Positions 32,890-41,164 of a DNA stretch of 64,000 nucleotides are shown here, in pieces. The first letter of the stretch is position 1; every line of letters begins with the position of its first letter. Origin of the DNA: JADJOM01 sp963817435 (lineage in GTDB: Bacteria > Gemmatimonadota > Gemmatimonadetes > Gemmatimonadales > GWC2-71-9); assembly GCA_963817435.1 (NCBI GenBank), contig CAWFNY010000002.1, forward strand, positions 434,001 through 498,000. Direction: 5' to 3'. The notes beneath the pieces are model-generated. The model did not search any database. It worked only from the letters and a program-made list of their open reading frames with translations, and was not told the origin of the DNA. Both the position numbers and the translations under genes were made by a program.

Positions 32890-33768
32890 ATGAAAACGCT
32901 CCCAAGTCGCTACGTGGTATTGCTGGGCCCGCTCCTCGTGAGCCACCGCGTCGCTGCGCAGGCTGCAGAGTCCAGCGACGCACACCTGCAGACGCTCTGT
33001 CAGGCGGCGCTGCGGCGCGCCGCTGAGCCTGACTCGCTGATGTCGGCGCTTGGCTCTCTCCAGTTCTGCGGCGTTTCGGGGCCGCCGGTCGTCGCCGCGG
33101 CCTGGTCCGGATTCGATGGAGACGACAGGGCGCTGGGCTCGCTGGTGCATTACAGCGCCCTCTTCCGGGACAACCGGATCATGGCAGCCGTGCGCGAGGT
33201 GGCGCGCTCGGAGAGTGCACCCCGGCGCATGCGGCTCGCGTCGCTCAGGGTCATGGTGAGCTATTTCCAGGCGGGCGCCTGGGTCTTCCAGGGCCAGCTC
33301 GACAGCGCCGTTACTGGAAGCACAATGGGCATCTGGGACGAGACCCATTTCACGTCCACCGTGACTTCCGATCCCTTGCGAGCCACTGCGCCGATGGAGA
33401 TTGGCGTGACCCTCGCCCAGCTGGCCGCCGGCTCCTCCGACACCGTGGTGAAGTCCGCAGCGAGGTTGCTTCGTCGCGAACTTTATTACCGCCGGCAAGA
33501 CGCCACCCCGCTCCTGCCCGGGGCAATCGCGCTCTTCTACCGCTGCGGCAATCGATTCTTCGTCAGAAACACCGGGGACATCTCCCCACGCATGACCTAC
33601 GTCGTCTCCGGATTCGCCGAGTCGAAGACCTTCAGTGCTGCTGCACCCGATTCCGGCGCCACGTATCACGACACCGACTTCGCCACGACCAAGAGCGGCA
33701 CCGTCGAACTCTGGTTCAACGGTCATCTCCTGCAGACGGCCGAGAACCCTGGCACCGGTTGTAACTGA
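32890..33768 (+). CDS. Secreted hypothetical protein
   Basis: 292 aa. N-terminal signal peptide (KTLPSRYVVLLGPLLVSHRVAAQ). The first half is helical with an arrangement reminiscent of HEAT-like repeats (ALRRAAEPDSLMSALGSL, RIMAAVREVARSESAPRRMRLASLRVMV). The C-terminal part (RMTYVVSGFAESKTFSAA...TVELWFNGHLLQTAENPG) looks like beta strands. Two Cys pairs possible. No family recognised. Confidence 0.6.
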   Translation: MKTLPSRYVVLLGPLLVSHRVAAQAAESSDAHLQTLCQAALRRAAEPDSLMSALGSLQFCGVSGPPVVAAAWSGFDGDDRALGSLVHYSALFRDNRIMAAVREVARSESAPRRMRLASLRVMVSYFQAGAWVFQGQLDSAVTGSTMGIWDETHFTSTVTSDPLRATAPMEIGVTLAQLAAGSSDTVVKSAARLLRRELYYRRQDATPLLPGAIALFYRCGNRFFVRNTGDISPRMTYVVSGFAESKTFSAAAPDSGATYHDTDFATTKSGTVELWFNGHLLQTAENPGTGCN

Positions 33769-33822
33769 CCCCTGACCCGCGACGCATTCCCGCATCGCAG
33801 CATCTACCTAGAAGCAGCGCAG

Positions 33823-33902
33823 AGGCGGCGAGCGAGCAAGGCCCCCTCCGCGGGCTCGGCTGGCGCAACGCCCGCTCCGGGGGCCTCACTCACTCGCCGC
33901 CT
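33823..33902. repeat. Long imperfect palindrome (80 nt) between two secreted-protein genes
   Basis: Arm 33823-33846 pairs with 33879-33902 in about 20 of 24 positions: AGGCGGCG with CGCCGCCT at the base, then GGCCCCC (33840-33846) with GGGGGCC (33879-33885). Inside, GCGGGC (33850-33855) pairs with GCCCGC (33870-33875). It may act as terminator or be a dispersed palindromic element. It lies about 55 bp downstream of the preceding gene. Confidence 0.5.
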
Positions 33903-34015
33903 TGATACCCGCCGCAGATCAGTCGAGGCGCACTCTGTAGCTGGACTCACCGACCAGCCGCCGGCGATCGCGTATCTTTGGTGACAGTAGCCGTCCATCG
34001 TCAGAGGGAGACCGG

Positions 34016-34636
34016 ATGTCGCTGCAGCGATTCGTGGAAGGCGCACTGCTCGTTGGATTGATCATCCCCGTCGGCGGGCCGCGGGCGCTGCGCGGACGGG
34101 CGCCCCGCATCGTCGAAGTGCGCGTCACCGCCGCCGACGGTCGGGGCCTCGTCGAGCAGGCACTGGCACAGGGAAGCAACAGGGTGGTCGTTCTCACGCT
34201 GCAGCCCGGCGCCAGCGCCTTTCAGGTCGAAGGCGCCCGGGTCGTCCTGCTCGCATCCGCGCAGAGCGGCCCGCTCACCTGCCCCGTCCGCATCAGCGGC
34301 CTTCCCGCCATTCAGGCGAATCGACTGGCCCTCGCCGCGCCGGATATCAGCACCTCCGGCATGCTCTGCAACAGCGCACTCGATCTGCTGCGACAGAAGT
34401 CGCTCGATGCTCTGGCCACCCACCCCTGGGACCTCGCCAGGCGCCTCGCCATCGCCTCCCTCGACCCGTCGCAGCCCGGGCCTCGGCTCCCGGTCGCCGG
34501 GTGCGTCTTGCCGGAACAGCTTAACCTGAAGAGCGTCCGCGCTCAGTCGGCCTTTCTCGCGGTGACGGTCGAGGTGCTTCCGCCGGATCCGGGAACGGGC
34601 TGCCGCTCGGGAGGCGGGAAGGCGGGAGGGCGGTAA
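34016..34636 (+). CDS. Hypothetical protein, possibly exported
   Basis: 206 aa from ATG 34016, with GAGGGAGA upstream. The N-terminus RFVEGALLVGLIIPVGG may be a signal or anchor. The middle reads VVVLTLQPGASAFQVEGARVVLLASAQSG with Cys residues at CPVRISG and LCNSALDLL. Last residues (SGGGKAGGR) are encoded by an 8-bp repeat that supplies the stop codon, so the native C-terminus may have been changed by repeat insertion. No family recognised. Confidence 0.5.
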   Translation: MSLQRFVEGALLVGLIIPVGGPRALRGRAPRIVEVRVTAADGRGLVEQALAQGSNRVVVLTLQPGASAFQVEGARVVLLASAQSGPLTCPVRISGLPAIQANRLALAAPDISTSGMLCNSALDLLRQKSLDALATHPWDLARRLAIASLDPSQPGPRLPVAGCVLPEQLNLKSVRAQSAFLAVTVEVLPPDPGTGCRSGGGKAGGR

Positions 34637-34729
34637 GGCGGTAAGGCGGTAAGGCAGAAGCGTCTTCAGCCTGTCCGCCATTCCGCCCGTCCGCCTATCC
34701 GCCCTCCCGCCCGTCCGCCCTCCCACCCT
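34613..34729. repeat. Inverted arrays of an 8-bp repeat (GGCGGTAA-type)
   Basis: Six units on the plus strand (34613-34660: GGCGGGAA, GGCGGGAG, then GGCGGTAA three times, GGCAGAAG) face seven complementary-type units (34674-34729: TCCGCCAT, TCCGCCCG and variants) around a 13-nt loop. Period is exactly 8. The structure joins the ends of two convergent genes and would form a long hairpin, probably serving as bidirectional terminator. Units match those at 32794. Confidence 0.7.
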
Positions 34730-37222
34730 CTACTCGTAGCGGAGCGCCTGGATCGGGTCCACCTCGGAGGCGCGCCGCGCCGGCACGTACCCGGCCGCGG
34801 TGGCCACCACCCCGAGCACCAGCACGGACAGCGCGAAGACGATCGGGTCGTGGCCCTCGAGTCCGTAGAGAAGCGAGCGCGCCGCGCGCCCCGCGCCCAG
34901 CGCCGCCGCCACGCCGATCACCCCACCCACAGCCGCCATCCCGCCCACCTGGCGCATCACCAGCGCGCGCACGTCGCCGGGATCGGCGCCCAGCGCCATC
35001 CTGACGCCGATCTCCCTGGTGCGCTGCGCGACCGTGTAGGAGAGCACCCCGTACAGCCCGATGCCCGCCAGCAGCGTCGCCAGCGCCGCAAAGGCGGCCG
35101 AGAGGATGCTGATCATCCGGTCGAGGAAGACATTCTCCCGGATCTGCTGCGGCATGGTCTTCAGCCCTTCGAGCGGCAGGCCGGGATCGATGCCCTTCAT
35201 CACCGTGGGGATGGTGTGCAGCAGTTCGCCTGGCGGCAGCGACGTCCTGACGTAGAAGTTGAGCTCGCCGGCGTGCGCGTCCTGTGGCCACGGCGTGAAG
35301 AAGAGCGGCGGCACGGAATCCTTGACGTCGCTGTATTTCGCGTTCGCGGCCACACCCACGATCTGGATGTTGAGCGAGTCGCGCGAGCCGGTGGACATGA
35401 ACTTGCCCACCGCATCGGTGCCGAGATTGAACTTCTTCGCGAACGCCTCGTTGATGACCGCCACCTGCGGCGTCCCGAGACCGTCCGAGGCGGTGAACTC
35501 GCGACCGGCGATCATCTTCATGCCCAGCGTCCCGAAGTAGCCCGCGCCGACTTCATTGAGCCGGGAGTTGTTGTCGACGTCGGGGCCTTCGGGGAAGCCC
35601 TGCACATGGACATCGGTGCCCCAGTTGGATCCGCCCAGGAGCGGCACCATGGAGCTGGTGACTCCCTGGACTCCAGGGATCGCGGCGAGTGACTCCTCCA
35701 CCCGGTGGAAGAGCTGGCCCGCGCGGGTGCTGTCGTAGCCGTTGCGGTCGGGGGAGATCGCGAAGGTGACGACATCGTCCACCCGCACACCCAGCTCCAC
35801 GTGGGACACATTGACGAGGCTCTTCAGGAAGAGCCCGGCCGAGATGAGCAGGGCCGTGGCCAGCGCGATCTGCACCGTGACGAGCGTGGCACGGAAGCGC
35901 GCGGCACCATGGTGTCCCGAGATCTGGCCGGCATTGGCGCGGATCGAAGTCACCAGATCCGAGCGGGTGCTGTGCAGCGCCGGGAACATGCCGAAGAGCA
36001 GCCCGGTCCCCACCGAGAGCAGCGCCGCGAAGCCGACCACCGAGGGCTGCAGCGTGAAATGCAGGGTGCTCGAGGCCTCGGGCGGAAGCAGTGAGGAGAT
36101 CAGCCCGAGCGTCCACTGGGCGACCAGCAGGCTCGCCGCCCCGCCCATCAGGGCCAGCAGCACCGATTCGGTGAGGAGCTGGGTCAGCAACTGGCGCCGG
36201 CTCGCGCCCAGCGCGAGGCGGACCCCCATCTCCATGGCGCGGCCCGCGCCACGCGCCAGCAGCAGGTTGGCGATGTTGGCGCAGGCGATGAGCAGCACGA
36301 CGCCGGTGATGCCGAAGAGCATGAGCAGCGGCGTCTTTGCCTGCCGGTGCACCGAACTCTGGCCCCGCGCCCCCGGGGTCAGGATGATCTGCTTCGCCTT
36401 GAAGCGCACCATGGTCGGCTCGCTCATCCCCGTCTGCAGCGCGGCCTCGACGTCCGAGAGGATCGGACGGAAGACGCCGTTCAGCGCCGTCCCCGCCTGC
36501 GCGATCGAGACGCCCGGCTTGAGCCGCCCGAACAGATAGATCCAGTAGGCCCGGCGATTCTCGAAATCCTTGAAGCCCTCGATGACCCCGCGCATGCTGA
36601 TCGGAACGAACACCAGCGGGCGGCTGCCGAGGGTGGTGCCCTCGAAGTCCCGCGGACCGACCCCCACGATCTCCATCGGGTGGCCGTTGACGATGATCGA
36701 CTGCCCCAGCACCGCCGGATCGGAGGCGAAATGCGCCTGCCAGTAGCTGTAGCTGAGCACCGCGACCGAGTGGGCGCCGATCGCGTCGTCGTCGGCGGGA
36801 CCGAGCAGCCGCCCGAGTGCGGGATTGAGCCGGAGCGTCGGGAAGTAGGAGCCGGAGACCAGCATCCCCTCGCCGGTGAGCGGCTCGCCCCGGAAGGCGA
36901 GGTTGGCGCCGAAGCCGCGATGCGCCGCGAGGCCGGTCAGGACCGTCTGGCTCCGCTCCAGGTCGCGGAACATCGCGTAGCTGAAGACCTCGTCGCAGCC
37001 GCCCGCCTGGCTGCACGACTGCATGCCCGGATTCGGCCCGGGGGCAGCGAGGTTGACCAGCTCCTCCGGTGCCGGCACCGGCAGCGGCCGGAGCAGCATC
37101 TGATCGAAGAGCGAGAAGATCGCCGAATTGGCCCCGATCCCGAGGGCCAGCGAGAGCACGGCGATGCCGGTGACGAAGGGCGTCTTGAACAGCGTCCGGA
37201 AGGCGAGTTTCAGATGTCGCAT
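34730..37222 (-). CDS. ADOP-type ABC transporter permease (duplicated FtsX/MacB-like)
   Basis: 830 aa. Two MacB_PCD plus FtsX permease halves in one chain, as in acidobacterial duplicated orphan permeases (TIGR03434). N-terminal MRHLKLAFRTLFKTPFVTGIAV with the family SLALGIGANSAIFSLFDQML (about 22-42). About eight membrane helices (for example near 310, 360, 410, 720, 770, 815), the second half ending VPARRASEVDPIQALRYE, the MacB signature. No ATPase is adjacent, as is usual for this class. Likely exports or extracts an envelope component; target unknown. Confidence 0.88.
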   Translation of the reverse strand: MRHLKLAFRTLFKTPFVTGIAVLSLALGIGANSAIFSLFDQMLLRPLPVPAPEELVNLAAPGPNPGMQSCSQAGGCDEVFSYAMFRDLERSQTVLTGLAAHRGFGANLAFRGEPLTGEGMLVSGSYFPTLRLNPALGRLLGPADDDAIGAHSVAVLSYSYWQAHFASDPAVLGQSIIVNGHPMEIVGVGPRDFEGTTLGSRPLVFVPISMRGVIEGFKDFENRRAYWIYLFGRLKPGVSIAQAGTALNGVFRPILSDVEAALQTGMSEPTMVRFKAKQIILTPGARGQSSVHRQAKTPLLMLFGITGVVLLIACANIANLLLARGAGRAMEMGVRLALGASRRQLLTQLLTESVLLALMGGAASLLVAQWTLGLISSLLPPEASSTLHFTLQPSVVGFAALLSVGTGLLFGMFPALHSTRSDLVTSIRANAGQISGHHGAARFRATLVTVQIALATALLISAGLFLKSLVNVSHVELGVRVDDVVTFAISPDRNGYDSTRAGQLFHRVEESLAAIPGVQGVTSSMVPLLGGSNWGTDVHVQGFPEGPDVDNNSRLNEVGAGYFGTLGMKMIAGREFTASDGLGTPQVAVINEAFAKKFNLGTDAVGKFMSTGSRDSLNIQIVGVAANAKYSDVKDSVPPLFFTPWPQDAHAGELNFYVRTSLPPGELLHTIPTVMKGIDPGLPLEGLKTMPQQIRENVFLDRMISILSAAFAALATLLAGIGLYGVLSYTVAQRTREIGVRMALGADPGDVRALVMRQVGGMAAVGGVIGVAAALGAGRAARSLLYGLEGHDPIVFALSVLVLGVVATAAGYVPARRASEVDPIQALRYE

Positions 37223-38021
37223 CGTATGGCCCGAGAGGGGTCGGGGATGTGGACCGGCACCGGTCCGTTGACCAACGTTTCGACGGGAAACGACCTGAAA
37301 TTGTTTCTCCGGAGGCAGGGCGACTGGCCGGCAGGACCAAAATACATAATGAAGCCGTGGGCTTGAGCACCGGGAGTCGCAGGGGTCGGCGCGGGCAAGC
37401 CTGAGTACCTCTTCAGCCTGCTGCAGGACTCGGCTTCACAATCGTCGCCGCACCGTTGGTCCCCTGAGCGTACGTCGCCACTCTCATCCTTGACGCCACC
37501 GGTACCGGCCCGTAGCGTCTACCGCTGCAAGGGGCCCGGATGCGCCGCGACCATCGCGGCGGAGGTTGTCAGGCGGCCCCACCGGACTTTCATCTTCGAG
37601 CGGGCTGGTCGAGGGGGATAGCAGTGCACAGGAGGTGCCGCCCTCAGAGATGGAACCTGCGGGCGATCGCTCGCATCCATCGGCGGGCGCCCGTCGCATG
37701 CCTAACAAGTACATGCGCGCTGCCCGGCTTCACTCCCGCCACGACGCTCGTGGCGCCGGTCAGCCAGAGGGTTTCAGGCATACCTTCGCGGCCGAGCCTG
37801 TTGCCCCGGATCCACGACGTGGAGAGGTCGAGAGGCGAAAGGCGGGCATTTTGTCCCATTCAACGGCGTTTGACGCTCAACTGACGGGTGCCAGCTAGGC
37901 TGTTGTCACACGCCGGACGTACCATATCAAATACGGCTGGGGCCATCCCCGACTTGGATGGTGGCAATCCAGCCCGTTCGCCGTTCCCCGCGTTCCACCC
38001 TGCTGGAAGGCCTGTGGCCCC
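37223..38021. promoter_or_regulatory. Long intergenic region with candidate promoter for the polysaccharide operon
   Basis: About 800 bp without a convincing gene; small frames have no ribosome-binding site or recognisable family. TTGTCA (37903-37908), 16 bp, TATCAA (37925-37930) is the best sigma-70-type promoter for the polysaccharide operon. GGAAGG near 38004 lies about 12 nt before the GTG start. A minus-strand 71-aa frame (37644-37859) has a phrase GREGMPETLWLTGATSVVAG faintly like CHAT-domain C-termini, too weak to call. Confidence 0.35.
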
Positions 38022-38667
38022 GTGACAATTCGGATGCTCCCCTTGGCGATTGTAACGATCGCCTGGATCGCCGTCGCCTCCACCCGTCCCGTCGCAGCGC
38101 AGGAACAGCCGGTGCCGGCACCAGAGCGGGCGCGAGTGGACCTGCGCCCCGGCGACCGGGTGCGGCTGAGCATCTGGCGTGAACCCGACCTGTCAGGCGA
38201 ATACCAGGTGGACGAGCGGGGCGAGGTGGTCTTTCCCAAGCTCGGCGCGATGCGGGTGATCGACCTTTCCGCGGATTCGCTCAAGCAGCTGCTGGTCCAC
38301 GATTACACCGCCTACCTGCGCGACCCGTCCGTCGAAGTCACCCTGCTCCGCCGGGTGAACGTGCTCGGCTCGGTCCGTTCTCCCGGCCTCTATCAGGTGG
38401 ACCAGACCGAGACCATCGCCGACGTGCTGGCCCAGGCCGGCGGCCCGACCCCCGACGGCAAGCCCGACCGGGTGGAGCTGCGGCAGGGACGGCGCAAGCA
38501 CCGGCATCCGCCTGACCCGCGAGAGCCACCTCTTCACCTCCGGGGTGCAATCGGGAGATCAGCTCTGGGTTCCGCAGCGGAGCTGGTTCGCCCGCAACTC
38601 CGGTGCGATGGCAGCGGCGGGGATCACTGCCACGGCACTGATCGTCGTCACTCTCCTGAACCACTAA
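38022..38667 (+). CDS. Wza-like polysaccharide export protein, frameshifted
   Basis: Encodes 214 aa if one extra base is discounted. Signal peptide, then a Poly_export domain (DLRPGDRVRLSIWREPDLSGEYQVDERGEVVFP) and a SLBB-like domain (VNVLGSVRSPGLYQVDQTETIADVLAQAGG). At the GGG run 38486-38488 the frame shifts: frame 1 carries the N-terminus up to VELRQ, and the +1 frame continues GASTGIRLTRESHLF to a hydrophobic C-terminal helix ITATALIVVTLLNH and TAA 38665-38667. It would form the outer-membrane/periplasmic export channel. The next gene begins 7 bp later. Start is GTG 38022 or ATG 38034. See finding on the frameshift. Confidence 0.8.
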
Positions 38668-38674
38668 AGACCCC

Positions 38675-41164
38675 ATGTCCGGCATCCTTCCCCCCCAGAT
38701 CGACCCTCGGCTCCCCGTCCGGGGCGCAGTGGATCGATCTCCCCTGGTCCCCGAGCTGACCCTCGCCGACTTCCGCGGGGTCATCTCGCGGCAGCGCTGG
38801 GTGATGCTGGCGGCACTGGTCGTGTCGGTCGCCGCGGTGATGGCCTACACCGTCTGGGCACGGCCGGTGTACGAGGCGTCGAGCATGCTGCGCTTCGAGC
38901 ACGAGCAGGTGAACCTGCCCCAACTGGTGGAGCAGCTCACCAGCGAGAGCCGGATCAGCACCGAGATGGAGGTGCTGCAGGGACGCACCGCGGCGGATGC
39001 GGTGATCGACTCGCTCGGGCTCCGGGCCGCGCTGCAACGCCCCCGGAAGGGCCGGATCACCCGGCTCTTCCCCACCCTGCGGGTGGCGGCCACCGCCGAC
39101 ACCTCCACCCTCCGCTTCAGTGTGGAGGGAGACAGCGGCTACGCCGCTTGGCGTGAAGGTGACAGCACGGCAGCGCTGCACGCAGCACTCGGCGCGCCGG
39201 TCACCCTGGCGGGCGTTACTCTGGCGCTCTCCCGGGAGGCGATTGGTGAAAAGGAGATCCGGCTCCACATCGGCTCGCCCGAGGAGGCGCTCCGCGGGTT
39301 CACGAGCGCGCTCAAGGTGAGCCGGCCGGCGCGCGACGCCGACCTCATCGAAGTGGGCTTCCGGGCCGGCGATCCGGAACTCGCGGCGCGGGCGGCGAAC
39401 TACCTCGCCGATCACCTGATCACCGCCCAGCAGGCGGAGCTGGAGCGGCGCACTGGGCTGGCGGTGAACTTCCTGGGGCTGCAGGTGGACAGCGTGCGTG
39501 CCGCGATGCGGGTGGCCGAGGACAAACTGCAGGCCTACCGCGAGCGGGCCAAGGCGGTGGACCCGTCGGAACAGGCCCGGACCCAGGTGGGACGCCTGGG
39601 CCAGTTGCAGGCCGATCGCGCCGGACTCGAGGCCGAGCGCGGCGCACTTGCCTCACTGATGCAGCGGATCCAGCTCGACTCCGCCGCCTCACCCGATGGC
39701 CCCTCGCCCTATCGGCGGTTGCTGGGCTTTCCCTCGATCCTCAGGAACCAGGCGGCGAGTGAACTCCTCAGCAGCCTGACAACCCTCGAGAACGAGCGTT
39801 CGGCGCTGCTCCGGCGCCGCACCTGGCTCGATCCCGACGTGCAGTCGCTCACCGCCCGCATCGACGCTCTCGACGCCCAGCTCAAGGGCATCGCGACCAC
39901 CTACCTCGAGGGGCTCACCAGCCAGGTCGCGGGGCTGGACCAGGCCGGCCACCAGTTTGGACGCGCGATGGACTCGCTCCCGCTGGTCGAGATCCAGACC
40001 GCGCGGCTGCAGCGGGAGGCCACCATCCTCGAGGAGCTGTACGCCACCATGACGACCCGGCTCAAGGAGGCGGAGATCGTGCGGGCGGTGCAGGACCCTG
40101 CGGTGCGGGTGGTGGATCGGGCCTTCAGGGCGGCGCGGCCGATCCGCCCCAAGCCCGCGCTCAACCTGGCGCTATCGCTCATCCTGGGCGGCATGCTGGG
40201 CCTGTGTCTCTCTCTGGGGCGGGAGATGCTGGACAAGTCGGTACGCTCCCGGGCCGATGCGCTGGGCGCGGCAGGGCTGCCGGTGCTGGGGGCGTTCCCC
40301 CGGGTGGGGCAGCGGGGATTCGCCGCGCGGTCGTGGCGGCGTCTGCGCCCGCGTGAGGCCATTCCGGATGCGCTCAGCGGGGAACCGCGCGACACGGACA
40401 GTGCCATCGGACCCAGGAGGGACCGGACCGCCACGGATATCGCGTCGCTGCTGGTCACCCAGCCCGGCATCCCGGCCGCGTATATCGAATCGTTCAATCA
40501 GCTCTTCGCCAACCTGGCGCTGGCCTACCGGGAGCGCCCGCTCAAGGTGGTGGTGTTCACCAGCCCGCTGCCGGGCGAAGGGAAGACGCTCTCGGCGATC
40601 AACTTCGCCCTGATGGGCGCCTCGCGCGGCCTCCGGATGGTTCTGATCGACGCCGACCTCCGCTGTGGCGTAATCAGCACCGTGCTCGGCTGCAGCAGAG
40701 AGCCCGGCTTCGCCGAACTGCTCGCCGGGACCGCCCAGGTCGCGGATGTACTGCGCCAGATCCCGGTGGGCGAGCAGGGCTCGCTGGTGGTGATTCCGTC
40801 AGGCGCCCTGCCCGCGGTGCCGGGACGGCTCCTGACTATCGAGCGGGTGCGTGAAGTGCTCCGCGCCCTGGCCCCGAGGTTCGCCAAGGCCCGCGTCGAC
40901 TTCGTGGTGATCGACACTCCGCCGGTGAACCTGCTGGCCGACGCGGCACTGCTCGCCTCGGCGGCCGATGCGGTGCTGCTGGTGGTCCGGGCCGGATATA
41001 CCCAGACCGATTCCCTGCGCTTCGCCATGGACCAGTTGGAGGCCGCGGGGGCCCCGGTCCTCGGCACCCTGCTCAACGACATCGATCTCCGGCGGAACGC
41101 CGGGGACGACGGCGCCTATCGCTACCTCGCCGAGGCGGAACGGTACCATGTCAGCGCCGGCTGA
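38675..41164 (+). CDS. Wzc-like polysaccharide copolymerase/tyrosine autokinase
   Basis: 829 aa. Wzz domain with TM1 about 43-63 (WVMLAALVVSVAAVMAYTV), a long periplasmic coiled-coil region (about 245-400), TM2 about 490-512 (LALSLILGGMLGLCLSLG), then a BY-kinase domain: Walker A with Lys637 in PLPGEGKTLSA, Walker A' VLIDADLR and Walker B VVIDTPP. The C-terminal tail has only three Tyr (AYRYLAEAERYHVSAG), fewer than usual Tyr clusters. It controls chain length and export with the Wza-like protein. Overlaps the next gene by 17 bp. Confidence 0.9.
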   Translation: MSGILPPQIDPRLPVRGAVDRSPLVPELTLADFRGVISRQRWVMLAALVVSVAAVMAYTVWARPVYEASSMLRFEHEQVNLPQLVEQLTSESRISTEMEVLQGRTAADAVIDSLGLRAALQRPRKGRITRLFPTLRVAATADTSTLRFSVEGDSGYAAWREGDSTAALHAALGAPVTLAGVTLALSREAIGEKEIRLHIGSPEEALRGFTSALKVSRPARDADLIEVGFRAGDPELAARAANYLADHLITAQQAELERRTGLAVNFLGLQVDSVRAAMRVAEDKLQAYRERAKAVDPSEQARTQVGRLGQLQADRAGLEAERGALASLMQRIQLDSAASPDGPSPYRRLLGFPSILRNQAASELLSSLTTLENERSALLRRRTWLDPDVQSLTARIDALDAQLKGIATTYLEGLTSQVAGLDQAGHQFGRAMDSLPLVEIQTARLQREATILEELYATMTTRLKEAEIVRAVQDPAVRVVDRAFRAARPIRPKPALNLALSLILGGMLGLCLSLGREMLDKSVRSRADALGAAGLPVLGAFPRVGQRGFAARSWRRLRPREAIPDALSGEPRDTDSAIGPRRDRTATDIASLLVTQPGIPAAYIESFNQLFANLALAYRERPLKVVVFTSPLPGEGKTLSAINFALMGASRGLRMVLIDADLRCGVISTVLGCSREPGFAELLAGTAQVADVLRQIPVGEQGSLVVIPSGALPAVPGRLLTIERVREVLRALAPRFAKARVDFVVIDTPPVNLLADAALLASAADAVLLVVRAGYTQTDSLRFAMDQLEAAGAPVLGTLLNDIDLRRNAGDDGAYRYLAEAERYHVSAG

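Noticed and set aside
37644..37859. Minus-strand 71-aa frame with GREGMPETLWLTGATSVVAG resembling a CHAT-domain end
   Set aside because: Too short and with no neighbouring match, no ribosome-binding site; similarity is only a few residues.
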